From contig NZ_CP117996.1 in NCBI RefSeq assembly GCF_028743715.1, positions 1,984,001 to 2,048,000 of the forward strand: 64,000 nucleotides of DNA, given 5' to 3'. The position numbers and the translations under genes are program-made. Numbering within the stretch: the first letter of the stretch is position 1; every line of letters begins with the position of its first letter. Under the pieces are notes generated by a model, which did not search any database, was not told where the DNA came from, and saw nothing but the letters and a program-made list of their open reading frames with translations. This DNA comes from Microbacterium sp. Clip185. Lineage in GTDB: Bacteria; Actinomycetota; Actinomycetes; Actinomycetales; Microbacteriaceae. Shown here one piece after another: positions 44,412 through 52,898 of the stretch.

Positions 44412-46078
44412 TTGCCGCCTCCGAGCGGGATCGTGGCGCCAGGGATCGCCTCGAGGAGACGCCGGGTGTACTCCTCGGCAGGGTTGGCGAAGATCTCGTC
44501 GACCGTGCCCTGCTCCACGATGCGCCCCTTCTCCATGACCGCGACCATGTCGGCGGCCACACGCACGACCGCGAGGTCGTGCGTGATGAAGAGGTAGGTC
44601 AGCTCGAGCTCGGACTGCAGCTCCGCGAGCAGCTGCAGGATCTGGTCCTGCACCAGCACGTCGAGCGCGGACACCGCCTCGTCGAGCACGACGATGTCAG
44701 GCTTGAGCGCGAGCGCACGGGCGATCGCCACGCGCTGACGCTGGCCGCCGGAGAGCTCGTTCGGGTAGCGGGTCGCCAGCTCCTGCGGGAGCGAGACCTG
44801 GTCGAGCAGCTCACGCACGCGCTCACGCCGCGACGCGGCGTCGCCGACCTTGTGGATCTCCATCGGCTCGGCGATCGTGTTACCGATGTTGCGCAGCGGG
44901 TCGAGAGAGCCGTACGGATCCTGGAACACCGGCTGCATCCGCCGGCGAAGCGCAAAGGCCTGCCGGTTGGAGAGGCTCGCGATGTTGGTGCCGTCGATCT
45001 CGATGGATCCCGCGGTCGGGTCCTCGAGCTTCAGCACCATCTTGGCGACCGTGGACTTTCCTGATCCGGACTCGCCCACGAGGGCGAGCGTCTTTCCGCG
45101 CGGGATCTCGAACGAGACCCCGTCGACGGCACGGAAGGCTTCGCTGCGGAAGCCGCCCTGGCGGATCTTGTACTCCTTGGTCAGATCCGTCACGCGGATC
45201 GCGGGGGCCAGACCCTCGATGTCCTCGGTCGTCTCGATGCCCCGACGCTCCGCGCTCGCCTGGATGCGCTGCGACGCGAGCGAGGGAGCCGCCGCGACGA
45301 GACGCTGCGTGTAGGGGTGCAGCGGGTTCTGGAGGATCTCGCGGCTCGGTCCCGACTCGACGATCTCGCCGTTCTGCATGACGATGATCTTCTCGGCGCG
45401 CTCTGCAGCGAGTCCGAGGTCGTGCGTGATCAGCAGCACCGAGGTGCCCTTCTCCCGCGTCAGCTTCGCCATGTGGTCGAGGATGACGCGCTGCACGGTC
45501 ACGTCGAGCGCAGAGGTCGGCTCGTCGGCGATGAGCAGCTTCGGGTCGGCGGCGAGGCCGATTCCGATCAGCGCACGCTGACGCATACCGCCCGAGAACT
45601 GGTGCGGGTACTGGTGCAGGCGCTTGGCCGCATCCGCGAGTCCCGCCTGCTGGAGAACCTCGATCGCCCGCTGGGTGACCTCATTGCGGCCGGTGGCGAT
45701 GCCGTTCGCACGGATCGCTTCCTTGACCTGGAAGCCGATCGACCAGACCGGGTTGAGGTTGGACATCGGGTCCTGCGGCACGTAGCCGATCTCGCGACCG
45801 CGCAGACGCTCCATCTGGGTGCGGCTGAGGCCGGTCAGCTCTCGCCCGTCCAGCGTGATGCTGCCCTGGGTGACGTGACCGGTGCCGGGGAGCAGGTTCA
45901 CGACGGCGGAGGCCGTGGTGGACTTGCCCGATCCGGACTCACCCACGATCGCGACCGTCTCGCCGGGGAACACGTCGAGGTTGACGCCGTGGAGCACCTC
46001 ACGGCTGCCCGACTGGGTGTCGAAGGCGACGCGGAGGTTGCGGATGCTGAGCAACGGGGTTGCGGCGCTCTCGCTCAT
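44408..46078 (-). CDS. Oligopeptide-type ABC transporter ATP-binding protein (two NBDs)
   Basis: 556 residues made of two ATPase halves, a DppD-DppF-type fusion. Half one: Walker A GESGSGKST, signature FSGGMRQRALIGIG, Walker B LLIADEPTSALD. Half two: GESGSGKST again, LSGGQRQRVAIARAL, VVLDEAVSALD. Both have the C-terminal oligopeptide-transporter extension with NPLHPYT (half one) and NPAEEYTRRLLEAIPG (half two). ATG 46078 overlaps the permease stop (ATGA). It energises uptake through the two permeases upstream. The substrate is not evident: peptide, nickel and opine systems share this architecture. Confidence 0.92.
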   Translation of the reverse strand: MSESAATPLLSIRNLRVAFDTQSGSREVLHGVNLDVFPGETVAIVGESGSGKSTTASAVVNLLPGTGHVTQGSITLDGRELTGLSRTQMERLRGREIGYVPQDPMSNLNPVWSIGFQVKEAIRANGIATGRNEVTQRAIEVLQQAGLADAAKRLHQYPHQFSGGMRQRALIGIGLAADPKLLIADEPTSALDVTVQRVILDHMAKLTREKGTSVLLITHDLGLAAERAEKIIVMQNGEIVESGPSREILQNPLHPYTQRLVAAAPSLASQRIQASAERRGIETTEDIEGLAPAIRVTDLTKEYKIRQGGFRSEAFRAVDGVSFEIPRGKTLALVGESGSGKSTVAKMVLKLEDPTAGSIEIDGTNIASLSNRQAFALRRRMQPVFQDPYGSLDPLRNIGNTIAEPMEIHKVGDAASRRERVRELLDQVSLPQELATRYPNELSGGQRQRVAIARALALKPDIVVLDEAVSALDVLVQDQILQLLAELQSELELTYLFITHDLAVVRVAADMVAVMEKGRIVEQGTVDEIFANPAEEYTRRLLEAIPGATIPLGGGN

Positions 46079-47025
46079 CGGCGGGCCCTCGCTCTCGGGT
46101 CGAGGGCGTCGCGGATCAGCTCGCCCAGGAGGATGAACGCGAGGACGGTGAGCGTCAGCGCGATCGACGGGTAGATGAGCGCCATGGGAGCGATACGCAG
46201 CGACTGCTGCGCCTCGGAGATGTCGCGGCCCCATGACATGACCTCGGGACCGAGGCCGACACCCAGGAACGCCAGCGTCGCCTCGGCGACGATCGCCGCG
46301 GCCAGGCTCAGGGTCGAGATGACCAGCAGCGGCGCGATCGCGTTGGGGACGACGTGCGAGAGCATCGTGCGGAAGCGCGACTGTCCCAGAGCGCGGGAGG
46401 CGGTCACGAAGTCCGCCTGCCTGACCCTGAGCACCTCGGCGCGCACGACACGAGCCGTCGACGCCCACGAGAATCCACCGATCGCGATCGCGAGCGTGAA
46501 GACGTTGCGGAAGTCCGCGAAGACGCTCATCACGACGACGGCAGCCAGGATGTAAGGGATCGAGAAGAAGATGTCGCCGACGCGCGAGAGCAGCGAGTCG
46601 AGCCATCCGCCGTAGAAGCCGGCAAGCGCACCCATGATCAGACCGATCGAGGAGCCGATGAGGGTGGAGAGCAGACCGACCGACAGCGACGTGCGCGATC
46701 CCCACACGATGCGCGCGTAGATGTCGCATCCCTGGAACGTGAACCCGAGCGGGTGGCCGGCGGCGGGGCCGCCGTTGCTGTTGGACAGCTGGCAGTCGTC
46801 GTTCGGCGGGGTCTGGGTGAACAGCGTCGGCCACACGGCCATCAGCAGGATGAAGGCCACGACGGCCAGCGAGATCCAGAAGGTGGGACGCTTGCGCAGG
46901 TCGCGCCAGGCATCCCGCCAGAGGCTGGAGGGCTTCTCGTCGGCGATGCGGACGGCGTCGACCGTCAGCGACGCGTCCTTGACCTCGGCGACGAAATGCG
47001 TCGGCAGTTCGGAGTTACTTGACAT
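46075..47025 (-). CDS. ABC transporter permease, DppC-like
   Basis: 316 residues. A cytoplasmic N-terminus precedes six membrane spans; the loop after the first carries CQLSNSNGGPAAGHPLGFTF, and the EAA-like coupling loop is ASRALGQSRFRTMLSHVVPN. OppC/DppC-type proteins have this order. It starts at ATG 47025, 11 bases inside the preceding permease gene. It is the second permease of the unit. Confidence 0.92.
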   Translation of the reverse strand: MSSNSELPTHFVAEVKDASLTVDAVRIADEKPSSLWRDAWRDLRKRPTFWISLAVVAFILLMAVWPTLFTQTPPNDDCQLSNSNGGPAAGHPLGFTFQGCDIYARIVWGSRTSLSVGLLSTLIGSSIGLIMGALAGFYGGWLDSLLSRVGDIFFSIPYILAAVVVMSVFADFRNVFTLAIAIGGFSWASTARVVRAEVLRVRQADFVTASRALGQSRFRTMLSHVVPNAIAPLLVISTLSLAAAIVAEATLAFLGVGLGPEVMSWGRDISEAQQSLRIAPMALIYPSIALTLTVLAFILLGELIRDALDPRARARR

Positions 47026-47944
47026 AGCGGATCCTCGGGTCGAGCAGACCGTAGAGCAGGTCGATCACCAGGTTGACGAGAACGTAGATGATCACGAAGA
47101 CGGTGACGAACGACACGATCGTCGGGCCCTCATGACGCAGCGTCGCCTGGAAGAGCGTGTTGCCGACGCCGGGGACGTTGAAGATCGCCTCGGTGACGGT
47201 GGCACCCACCAGCAGCACACCGAAGTTGGTGGCCGAGTTGGTGATGACCGGGATGAGCGAGTTGCGCAGCACATGCACGGGGATGACGCGGCGACGCGGC
47301 AGTCCCTTGCTGTACGCGGTGCGCACCCAGTCCTGGTTGAGGGTGTCGATGACCGAGCCGCGCATGAGTCGCATGCTCGTGGCGTAGAGGCTGAACCCCA
47401 GCACCAATGCCGGCAGCCACAGGTCGCCCCAGTTGTTGTTCCCGCCCACGGTCGGCTTGAACCAGCCGAACTGCAGGGCCAGGAAGTACTGCGCGAGGAA
47501 GGCCAGAACGAAGATCGGCATCGCGACGAACAGCAGCGAGATGACCAGCGCGACGTTGTCGAAGATCTTGCCCTTACGCAAGGCCGACACGGTGCCGATG
47601 ATGATGGCGAGCGTGAACTCGATGGCGATGGCCATCACCGCCAGTCGACCGGTCACCGGCAGCGTTCGGGCGAGGACGTCATTGACCGATTGGCCCGAGA
47701 ACGTGTTGCCCAGGTCTCCCTGGAAGATGCCGGTGATGTAGTAGAAGTACTGCACGATGAACGGTTCGTTCAGGTGGTACTGCGCCTCGAGTGCGTCGAT
47801 GACCGACTGGCTCGGCGTCTTGTCGCCGAACAGAGCCAGGATCGGGTTTCCCGGCATCGCGAAGACGAGGAAATAGATGAGCAGTGTGGATCCCAGGAAG
47901 ACCGGGATCACCTGCAGGATGCGTCTGAGGATGTAAGCGAGCAT
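47015..47944 (-). CDS. ABC transporter permease, DppB-like
   Basis: 309 residues, six membrane spans. The coupling loop reads AYSKGLPRRRVIPVHVLRNS, and the end LLYGLLDPRIRYVK is the usual DppB terminus. ATG 47944 has GGAGGGAGAGG right before it; the extra in-frame codons up to 47986 are not protein-like. It lies 171 bases downstream of the first binding-protein gene, and that gap holds a strong hairpin. Confidence 0.92.
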   Translation of the reverse strand: MLAYILRRILQVIPVFLGSTLLIYFLVFAMPGNPILALFGDKTPSQSVIDALEAQYHLNEPFIVQYFYYITGIFQGDLGNTFSGQSVNDVLARTLPVTGRLAVMAIAIEFTLAIIIGTVSALRKGKIFDNVALVISLLFVAMPIFVLAFLAQYFLALQFGWFKPTVGGNNNWGDLWLPALVLGFSLYATSMRLMRGSVIDTLNQDWVRTAYSKGLPRRRVIPVHVLRNSLIPVITNSATNFGVLLVGATVTEAIFNVPGVGNTLFQATLRHEGPTIVSFVTVFVIIYVLVNLVIDLLYGLLDPRIRYVK

Positions 47945-48061
47945 CCTCTCTCCCTCCGAGAAAGTGGCCGAGGAGTATCCTCGCACGATCGGTGCGCGAA
48001 CCCCTCGCCCGACGAGAGACCGGCGCCGCGCGGGTGACGCGGACGCAGGTCTCTGGACAGG

Positions 48062-48097
48062 CCGCGAGGCGGTGACGAGATCGTCACCGCCTCGCGG
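48062..48097 (-). terminator. Hairpin between binding-protein and permease genes
   Basis: A 17-base perfect inverted repeat (48062-48078 with 48081-48097, two central bases) starts 18 bases after the binding-protein stop. It may terminate part of the transcripts or protect the 3' end of the binding-protein mRNA, so that less permease is made than binding protein. No other feature is visible in the rest of the 171-base gap. Confidence 0.6.
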
Positions 48098-48115
48098 TCG
48101 CGATCAGAAGAGCTA

Positions 48116-49738
48116 TCAGCCCTTCGTGATCTGGTAGTACAGCGGAACCGAGTTCCAGCCGAACACGACGTTCTGAACCGTGTCAGCGTACCCGCCGTTC
48201 ACGTTCGAGTACCACAGCGGGATGGCGGGGAGGTCCTTGAGCAGGATCTCCTGAGCCTTCTCGTAGTCGGCCGTGGCTGCGTCGACGCTGTCAGCAGCGG
48301 CGCCGGACGCGAGCAGCTTGTCGAAGTCGGGGTTCGAGTAGTCGCCGTCGTTCGAGCTTGCGCCGGTCTGGTACAGCGGGGCCAGGAAGTTGTACAGACC
48401 CGGGTAGTCGGCCTGCCAACCGGTGCGGAACGCCGTGGTGATCGTGCGGTTGGTCACCTCGGTGCGCAGCGAAGCGAAGTCGACGAACGGAGCACCGGAC
48501 GCATCGATGCCGAGCGTGTTCTTGATCGAGTTCGTGGTCGCGTCGACCCAGGCCTGGTGGCCGCCGTCGGAGTTGTACGCGATCTGGAACGTGCCGCTCC
48601 AGGGCGAGATCTTGTCGGCCTCGGCCCACAGCTCCTTCGCCTTGTCCTGGTTGTACTTGAGCACGTCAGCGCCCTCGAGCGAGTCGGACCATCCACCGAT
48701 GACCGGCGACGAGAAGTCGCTGGCCGGCGTACGCGTGCCGTTGAAGATGGTCTTGGTGATCGCGTCACGGTCGATCGCGAGCGACAGCGCCTCGCGACGC
48801 AGCTTGCCCTCTTCGCCCGAGAAGTGCTCGAGGCTCTCCGGGATCGTGAACGACTGGAAGATCGCGGCGGGCTGGTTGACCGCGCGCTCGCCCAGGTCGG
48901 ACTCGAAGGTCGCCTGTGCGCTGGTGGGGATCGCGTCGAGGACGTCGAGGTTGCCCGACTGCAGGTCGGCGTAGGCGCCGTCCAGGTTGGCGTAGAAGAC
49001 GATGTCCAGGCCACCGTTCTTGGCCTCGCGGCCACCGGTGTAGGCGTCGTTCTTCACGAGGTTGATCTCGACGTCGTGCTGCCACGCGCCCTCGCCGGCC
49101 AGCTTGTACGGACCGTTGCCGATCGGGTTCTCACCGAACGCGGCGGGGTCCTCGAAGGCGACCTCGGGAAGCGGGTAGTACGCCGAGTAGCCCAGGCGCT
49201 GCACGAAGTCGGCGGCGACGGGGTTGGAGAGCTTGATCGTGAAGGTCGTGTCGTCGACCTTGGTCAGACCGGTGAGCTCGGAGTCGGTCTCCTCGCTGTA
49301 GCCCTCGATGTCGGAGAACCAGGAAGCGTTCTTCTGAGCGTTCGACTTCAGCGCGCCGTAGTTCCACGCCTTGATGAAGCTGTCGGCGGTGACGGCCTCG
49401 TCGTTGCTGAACTTCTGGCCCTCCTTCAGCTTCACCGTGATGGTGTTGGCGTCGTCGACCGTGATCGAGTCGGCGACATCGTTGACGATGTTGCCCTCGC
49501 CGTCGTAGTACGCCAGGCCCGCGTAGATCGAGTCGACGATCTTGCCGCCGCCGGTCTCGTTCGTGTTGGCCGGGAAGAGCGGGTTCTCCGGCTCCGAACC
49601 GTTGACCTTGATGATGGCACCGGCGTCGCCACCGGCAGGGGTCGGCTCGTCCGAGCCGCCGCTCGCGCAGCCGGCGAGGGCGAGTGCCCCGATGCCGGCC
49701 AGCGCCACGCTCGCGAGAGCGATCTTGCTGCGCTTCAC
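48116..49738 (-). CDS. Family 5 substrate-binding lipoprotein
   Basis: 540 residues. A signal peptide with lipobox LALAGCASGG (Cys near residue 24) is followed by an acidic linker and the SBP family 5 domain, with ADSFIKAWNYGA, LSIAIDRDAI-type (LSLAIDRDAITKT here) and LPAIPLWYSNVNGG as family marks. It is anchored outside the membrane and delivers peptides or similar ligands to DppBC. GTG 49738 has AGGAGG four bases upstream. A strong promoter lies 70-100 bases upstream. The gene is the first of the transporter operon. Confidence 0.93.
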   Translation of the reverse strand: MKRSKIALASVALAGIGALALAGCASGGSDEPTPAGGDAGAIIKVNGSEPENPLFPANTNETGGGKIVDSIYAGLAYYDGEGNIVNDVADSITVDDANTITVKLKEGQKFSNDEAVTADSFIKAWNYGALKSNAQKNASWFSDIEGYSEETDSELTGLTKVDDTTFTIKLSNPVAADFVQRLGYSAYYPLPEVAFEDPAAFGENPIGNGPYKLAGEGAWQHDVEINLVKNDAYTGGREAKNGGLDIVFYANLDGAYADLQSGNLDVLDAIPTSAQATFESDLGERAVNQPAAIFQSFTIPESLEHFSGEEGKLRREALSLAIDRDAITKTIFNGTRTPASDFSSPVIGGWSDSLEGADVLKYNQDKAKELWAEADKISPWSGTFQIAYNSDGGHQAWVDATTNSIKNTLGIDASGAPFVDFASLRTEVTNRTITTAFRTGWQADYPGLYNFLAPLYQTGASSNDGDYSNPDFDKLLASGAAADSVDAATADYEKAQEILLKDLPAIPLWYSNVNGGYADTVQNVVFGWNSVPLYYQITKG

Positions 49739-49806
49739 TATTCCTCCTGGGAAAGGGATGATGCAGGCACGACGAGCTGTGAAGGCATCGTGCCGCGGAT
49801 ACCGAA

Positions 49807-49835
49807 ACACTAAGCACGAGCCACGGCTTGGTCAA
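49807..49835 (-). promoter_or_regulatory. Strong sigma70-type promoter of the ABC transporter operon
   Basis: On the minus strand TTGACC (49830-49835) and TAGTGT (49807-49812) are separated by exactly 17 bases, with transcription expected near 49800 and a leader of about 62 bases. This is the best consensus promoter in the window. Upstream to 49932 I see only short stems (GAGCA/TGCTC at 49885-49897, CGGCCG/CGGCCG at 49916-49929). Confidence 0.65.
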
Positions 49836-49932
49836 AACGACCGCGCGAATAGTTACACACCCTTAACGAACCCCCGGGCGAACCGAGCAGATTGCTCAAG
49901 CCCGCCGAGGATGGGCGGCCGGACGGCCGGAA

Positions 49933-51678
49933 CTACTCCCCGCGAGCGGTTGCGGCCCCGCGGTCGGGCTGCCAGCTCGCGAAGGTGGAGAGGATGCGGT
50001 CGGCGGACGCCGGCGCCGGCGGGCCCCCGAGCGCGTCGGACCACACGGTGAGCTGCGGCACCGCGAACAGCGGGAGCGCCCATGCCGCATCGGACACGGC
50101 GTCATCCAGTTGGGACAGCAGCTGATCGCGCCGCGACCGGTCCAGGCTCGACGACGCGTCCACGACCAGCGCGTCCACCGTCTCGTCGCTCCAGCCGTAC
50201 ACGTTCTGCGCCGCCGCGGTGTGGAACACCGTCGCCGCCGCCACGGTGGACGAGGGGTCGGGGCTCCACGCGAACAGGGCGGCGTCGTACGCATCCGGCT
50301 GCTCGCGGAGCACACGTTCCCAGTCCGGCGAGGAGACGTCGACGAGGGTGACGCCCGCCCGCGAGGCGGACTCGGACATGAGGGAGAACTCCGCGGCACG
50401 GCGCGCGTCGCCCGCGGGGTACAGCACGCGAACCGTCAGCCCGGCCGCATCCGCCGCTTCCCCGGCAGTGCCGTCCGGTGCCGGAGAGGGCGACGCGGCG
50501 GGCTCCGACTCCGTGGCGTCGATCATGCCGTGGCGCAGGGGCTCATCGGCGAGGAGGGGGTGCACGAGTTCGTCGAGCATCCTCTGGCGCGGAACGGTGT
50601 CCAGGAATGCGGCGCGGGCTCGATGCGCGCGCTCCGGATCGCCGCCGTACGAGGCCGGGTCGAACACTCCCCCGCCCGCAGTCTGGAGATCGAGATGGTC
50701 GAAGGGCTCGCCGCTCGACACGCGGGAGCCGCCCGCTGCTCCCGCCGCGTCGACGAGACTCTCCTCCGCTGCCGCCGCTGTCAGATCAGCCTCGCCGCCG
50801 GCCACGGCCGCGACGCGCTCTGCCGGGTCGGCCATCGCGCGCACCCGCACGCGTTCGATGCGCGCGGCACTCTGATGATCGGCGGCGACGAGATCGATCG
50901 CCCCGCCGTCATCGGCGATGCGTGCGATGTCATAGGCGCCCGCCGTGACCCGCGCCGCATCCGGGACGTCGCCATCGAGACGGAAGTCCTCGCGGAAGGC
51001 GCGGGAGACGGGCGCGAGCCAGTCCAAGTCGCCTGCCTCGACGGCGTCGGTGAACGCTGTCTTCGCCGCTGCCGGATCCTCGTAACGCCCCGGATAGGCG
51101 AGCTCGACCAGCGCGTGGGCCGCGACGGGCGGCGCGTCGAAGGCGCTCTGCCAGTCGGCATAGGGAGTGTCGTACACCAGGGTCAGGCTCCGGCCGTCGT
51201 CGCCGACCTCGGGCACCGCTGAGACGAGGTCGAGGCCCTGACCGGCGCCGGCGCCCGCGTCCCAATGCGTCTCGCCCGCAGCATCCGTGCGGTGCGTCGT
51301 GCGCGCGGCCCACATCAGCAGCAGGTCCGCGGCGTCGACCGTCGCGCCATCGGACCACGTCGCCGAGCCGTCGAGCGTGTAGCGGACGGTGAGAGGGTCG
51401 CTGGAGAGTACCCGGACGTCTCCGAATCCTTCGTTCGCCGAGCGGGTGCCGTCGACCTCCCGCTGCCAGAAGCTGCCCGAGGTCAACGCCGAGAGATCGC
51501 GATCGGCGGCGGTGTCCTGACCCACCACGAGCGGGTTGAGCGAGGTCACGGGCGCCGCCGTGGCGACCGTCAGAGACGAGCCGGGCAGGACCCGGTTCCC
51601 CTCGGGCGCGCAGGCGACCACCACGCCCGCCAGCAGACCGATCAGAGCCAGGGTGGTCACGAGCGCGCGACGCCGCAT
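49933..51678 (-). CDS. Divergent family 5 substrate-binding lipoprotein
   Basis: 581 residues. Lipobox VVVACAPEG (Cys about residue 23), then a domain that keeps only part of the SBP family 5 pattern: SLNPLVVGQDTAADRD at the start, YTLDGSATWSDGATVDAADLL, and DALVVDASSSLD near the end. It has much Ala, Asp and Gly and a low-complexity Pro/Ser stretch in the middle. It has no permease or ATPase of its own and is followed by the complete transporter operon, so it may feed the same transporter. ATG 51678 has GGAGGA four bases upstream. It has diverged well away from its neighbour, with little similarity beyond the fold. Confidence 0.82.
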   Translation of the reverse strand: MRRRALVTTLALIGLLAGVVVACAPEGNRVLPGSSLTVATAAPVTSLNPLVVGQDTAADRDLSALTSGSFWQREVDGTRSANEGFGDVRVLSSDPLTVRYTLDGSATWSDGATVDAADLLLMWAARTTHRTDAAGETHWDAGAGAGQGLDLVSAVPEVGDDGRSLTLVYDTPYADWQSAFDAPPVAAHALVELAYPGRYEDPAAAKTAFTDAVEAGDLDWLAPVSRAFREDFRLDGDVPDAARVTAGAYDIARIADDGGAIDLVAADHQSAARIERVRVRAMADPAERVAAVAGGEADLTAAAAEESLVDAAGAAGGSRVSSGEPFDHLDLQTAGGGVFDPASYGGDPERAHRARAAFLDTVPRQRMLDELVHPLLADEPLRHGMIDATESEPAASPSPAPDGTAGEAADAAGLTVRVLYPAGDARRAAEFSLMSESASRAGVTLVDVSSPDWERVLREQPDAYDAALFAWSPDPSSTVAAATVFHTAAAQNVYGWSDETVDALVVDASSSLDRSRRDQLLSQLDDAVSDAAWALPLFAVPQLTVWSDALGGPPAPASADRILSTFASWQPDRGAATARGE

Positions 51679-51760
51679 CCGTCCTCCTTCTCCGCAGCGA
51701 TCGTGGTGCCGCTCGCGGTCGTATGCGTAAGCCGCACACACCCTATGCGCGCAATCTGAG

Positions 51761-51774
51761 CGCTTTCGAAAGCG
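51761..51774. promoter_or_regulatory. 14-base perfect palindrome, candidate operator
   Basis: CGCTTTCGAAAGCG lies in the divergent gap between the second binding-protein gene and the CPBP gene. Its dimensions fit a LacI- or TetR-type operator. No regulator gene is adjacent. Confidence 0.4.
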
Positions 51775-51809
51775 GGTTCGGCCCGCATCCGCTATGCCAA
51801 GCTGATCGG

Positions 51810-52640
51810 ATGACGACCCTGTCCGCGCGCGAACCGTTCTGGCGCACCGTGAGGGCCTTCGATCCGCCGCGATCCACGGGGTTCGCCCTGTTGCGCATGC
51901 GGTGGGAGATCTGGCTCGTCCTGGCCGTGACGGTCGGGAAGTCCGCGCTGTACTCGGTCCTCTCCTTCATCCGCACGCTGCAGCGCTCGCTGCAGGAGAA
52001 CCAGGCGATCTCCTCGCAGCAGACGCAGCTGAATCCGGCGCGCGACGCCGAAGCGCTGTGGGACGCGCTCTACCAGCTGCTCGACATCTTCTTCTCGATC
52101 GCGCTCGTCGCACTCGTCGTCTATCTGCTTTGGGAGCCGGGCAAGAACGCGCTCCGGCGGATCGGCCTCGATTTCCGCCGCTTCGGCGGCGACCTCGGGC
52201 TCGGCGTCGCGCTGATCGCCATCATCGGCATACCCGGGATCGCCCTCTACGTCGCCGGTCGCCTCGCGGGCATCACTGTCGGCGTCGTCGCCTCCCCGTT
52301 GGATGCGGCCTGGTACACCGTGCCGCTGCTGCTGCTCTCGGCCGCGCGCGCCGGCCTCACCGAGGAGGTCATCTTCCTCGGCTACCTCTTCGATCGCCTG
52401 CGCCGTCTCGGATGGGGATGGTGGTCGATCATCCTCGCGACAGCGGCCCTGCGGGGCGCGTACCACGCCTACCAGGGCGTCGGTTCGGTGGTCGGCAACT
52501 TCGCGATGGGCGTCGTGTTCGGCTGGTGCTACCGGCGATGGGGACGCGTGATGCCCCTCGTGATCGCCCACACCCTCATCGATGTGTTCGCCTTCGTGGG
52601 CTACCCCCTCGTGGCATCCCTCTGGCCCGGGATCTTCTAA
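51810..52640 (+). CDS. CPBP family intramembrane protease
   Basis: 276 residues with about seven membrane spans. The CPBP motifs are GLTEEVIFLGYLF (about 185-197; EE present, the usual Arg of EExxxR is Leu), ALRGAYHAYQGVG (about 215-227) and AHTLIDVFAF (about 252-261). The Leu variant is common in the actinobacterial members I know, so activity is possible. The family includes Rce1-like glutamic proteases and bacteriocin-immunity proteins; the substrate is unknown. ATG 51810 has CAAGCT six bases upstream. It is next to the palindrome-bracketed gene. Confidence 0.86.
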   Translation: MTTLSAREPFWRTVRAFDPPRSTGFALLRMRWEIWLVLAVTVGKSALYSVLSFIRTLQRSLQENQAISSQQTQLNPARDAEALWDALYQLLDIFFSIALVALVVYLLWEPGKNALRRIGLDFRRFGGDLGLGVALIAIIGIPGIALYVAGRLAGITVGVVASPLDAAWYTVPLLLLSAARAGLTEEVIFLGYLFDRLRRLGWGWWSIILATAALRGAYHAYQGVGSVVGNFAMGVVFGWCYRRWGRVMPLVIAHTLIDVFAFVGYPLVASLWPGIF

Positions 52641-52679
52641 CCCCCCTCCCCCCTCTGATCCCGCACCTTCCCCCCTCTC

Positions 52680-52758
52680 ATCCCGCGAGACTGCATTTCG
52701 AGCACGAGATCACGGGTAATGACAGTGATCTCGTGCTGAAAGTGCTGTCTCGCGGGAT
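52680..52758. repeat. 79-base palindromic repeat, copy 1
   Basis: Two 34-base arms (52680-52713 and 52725-52758) match at 30 of 34 positions when paired, around the loop GGGTAATGACA. The outer part of each arm begins ATCCCGCGAGAC. A second copy lies at 53910-53988 in the same orientation. The unit resembles REP/BIME-type dispersed elements. The rest of the 258-base gap (52641-52898) holds a small CGGATGCGG/CCGCATCCG stem just before the next gene and nothing else I can name. Confidence 0.85.
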
Positions 52759-52898
52759 CAGGGGGTGGTGGGGCGCCGCTGCAGGGGTGGGCGGGGGCAG
52801 CGGCGACCGGGCCTGCACAGCCCGGGATGTGCGGGGTGTTGCGCACGGATGCGGGAAGCGCCGCATCCGGGAGCCGTCCACTCGCGCACGGTGGGGCG

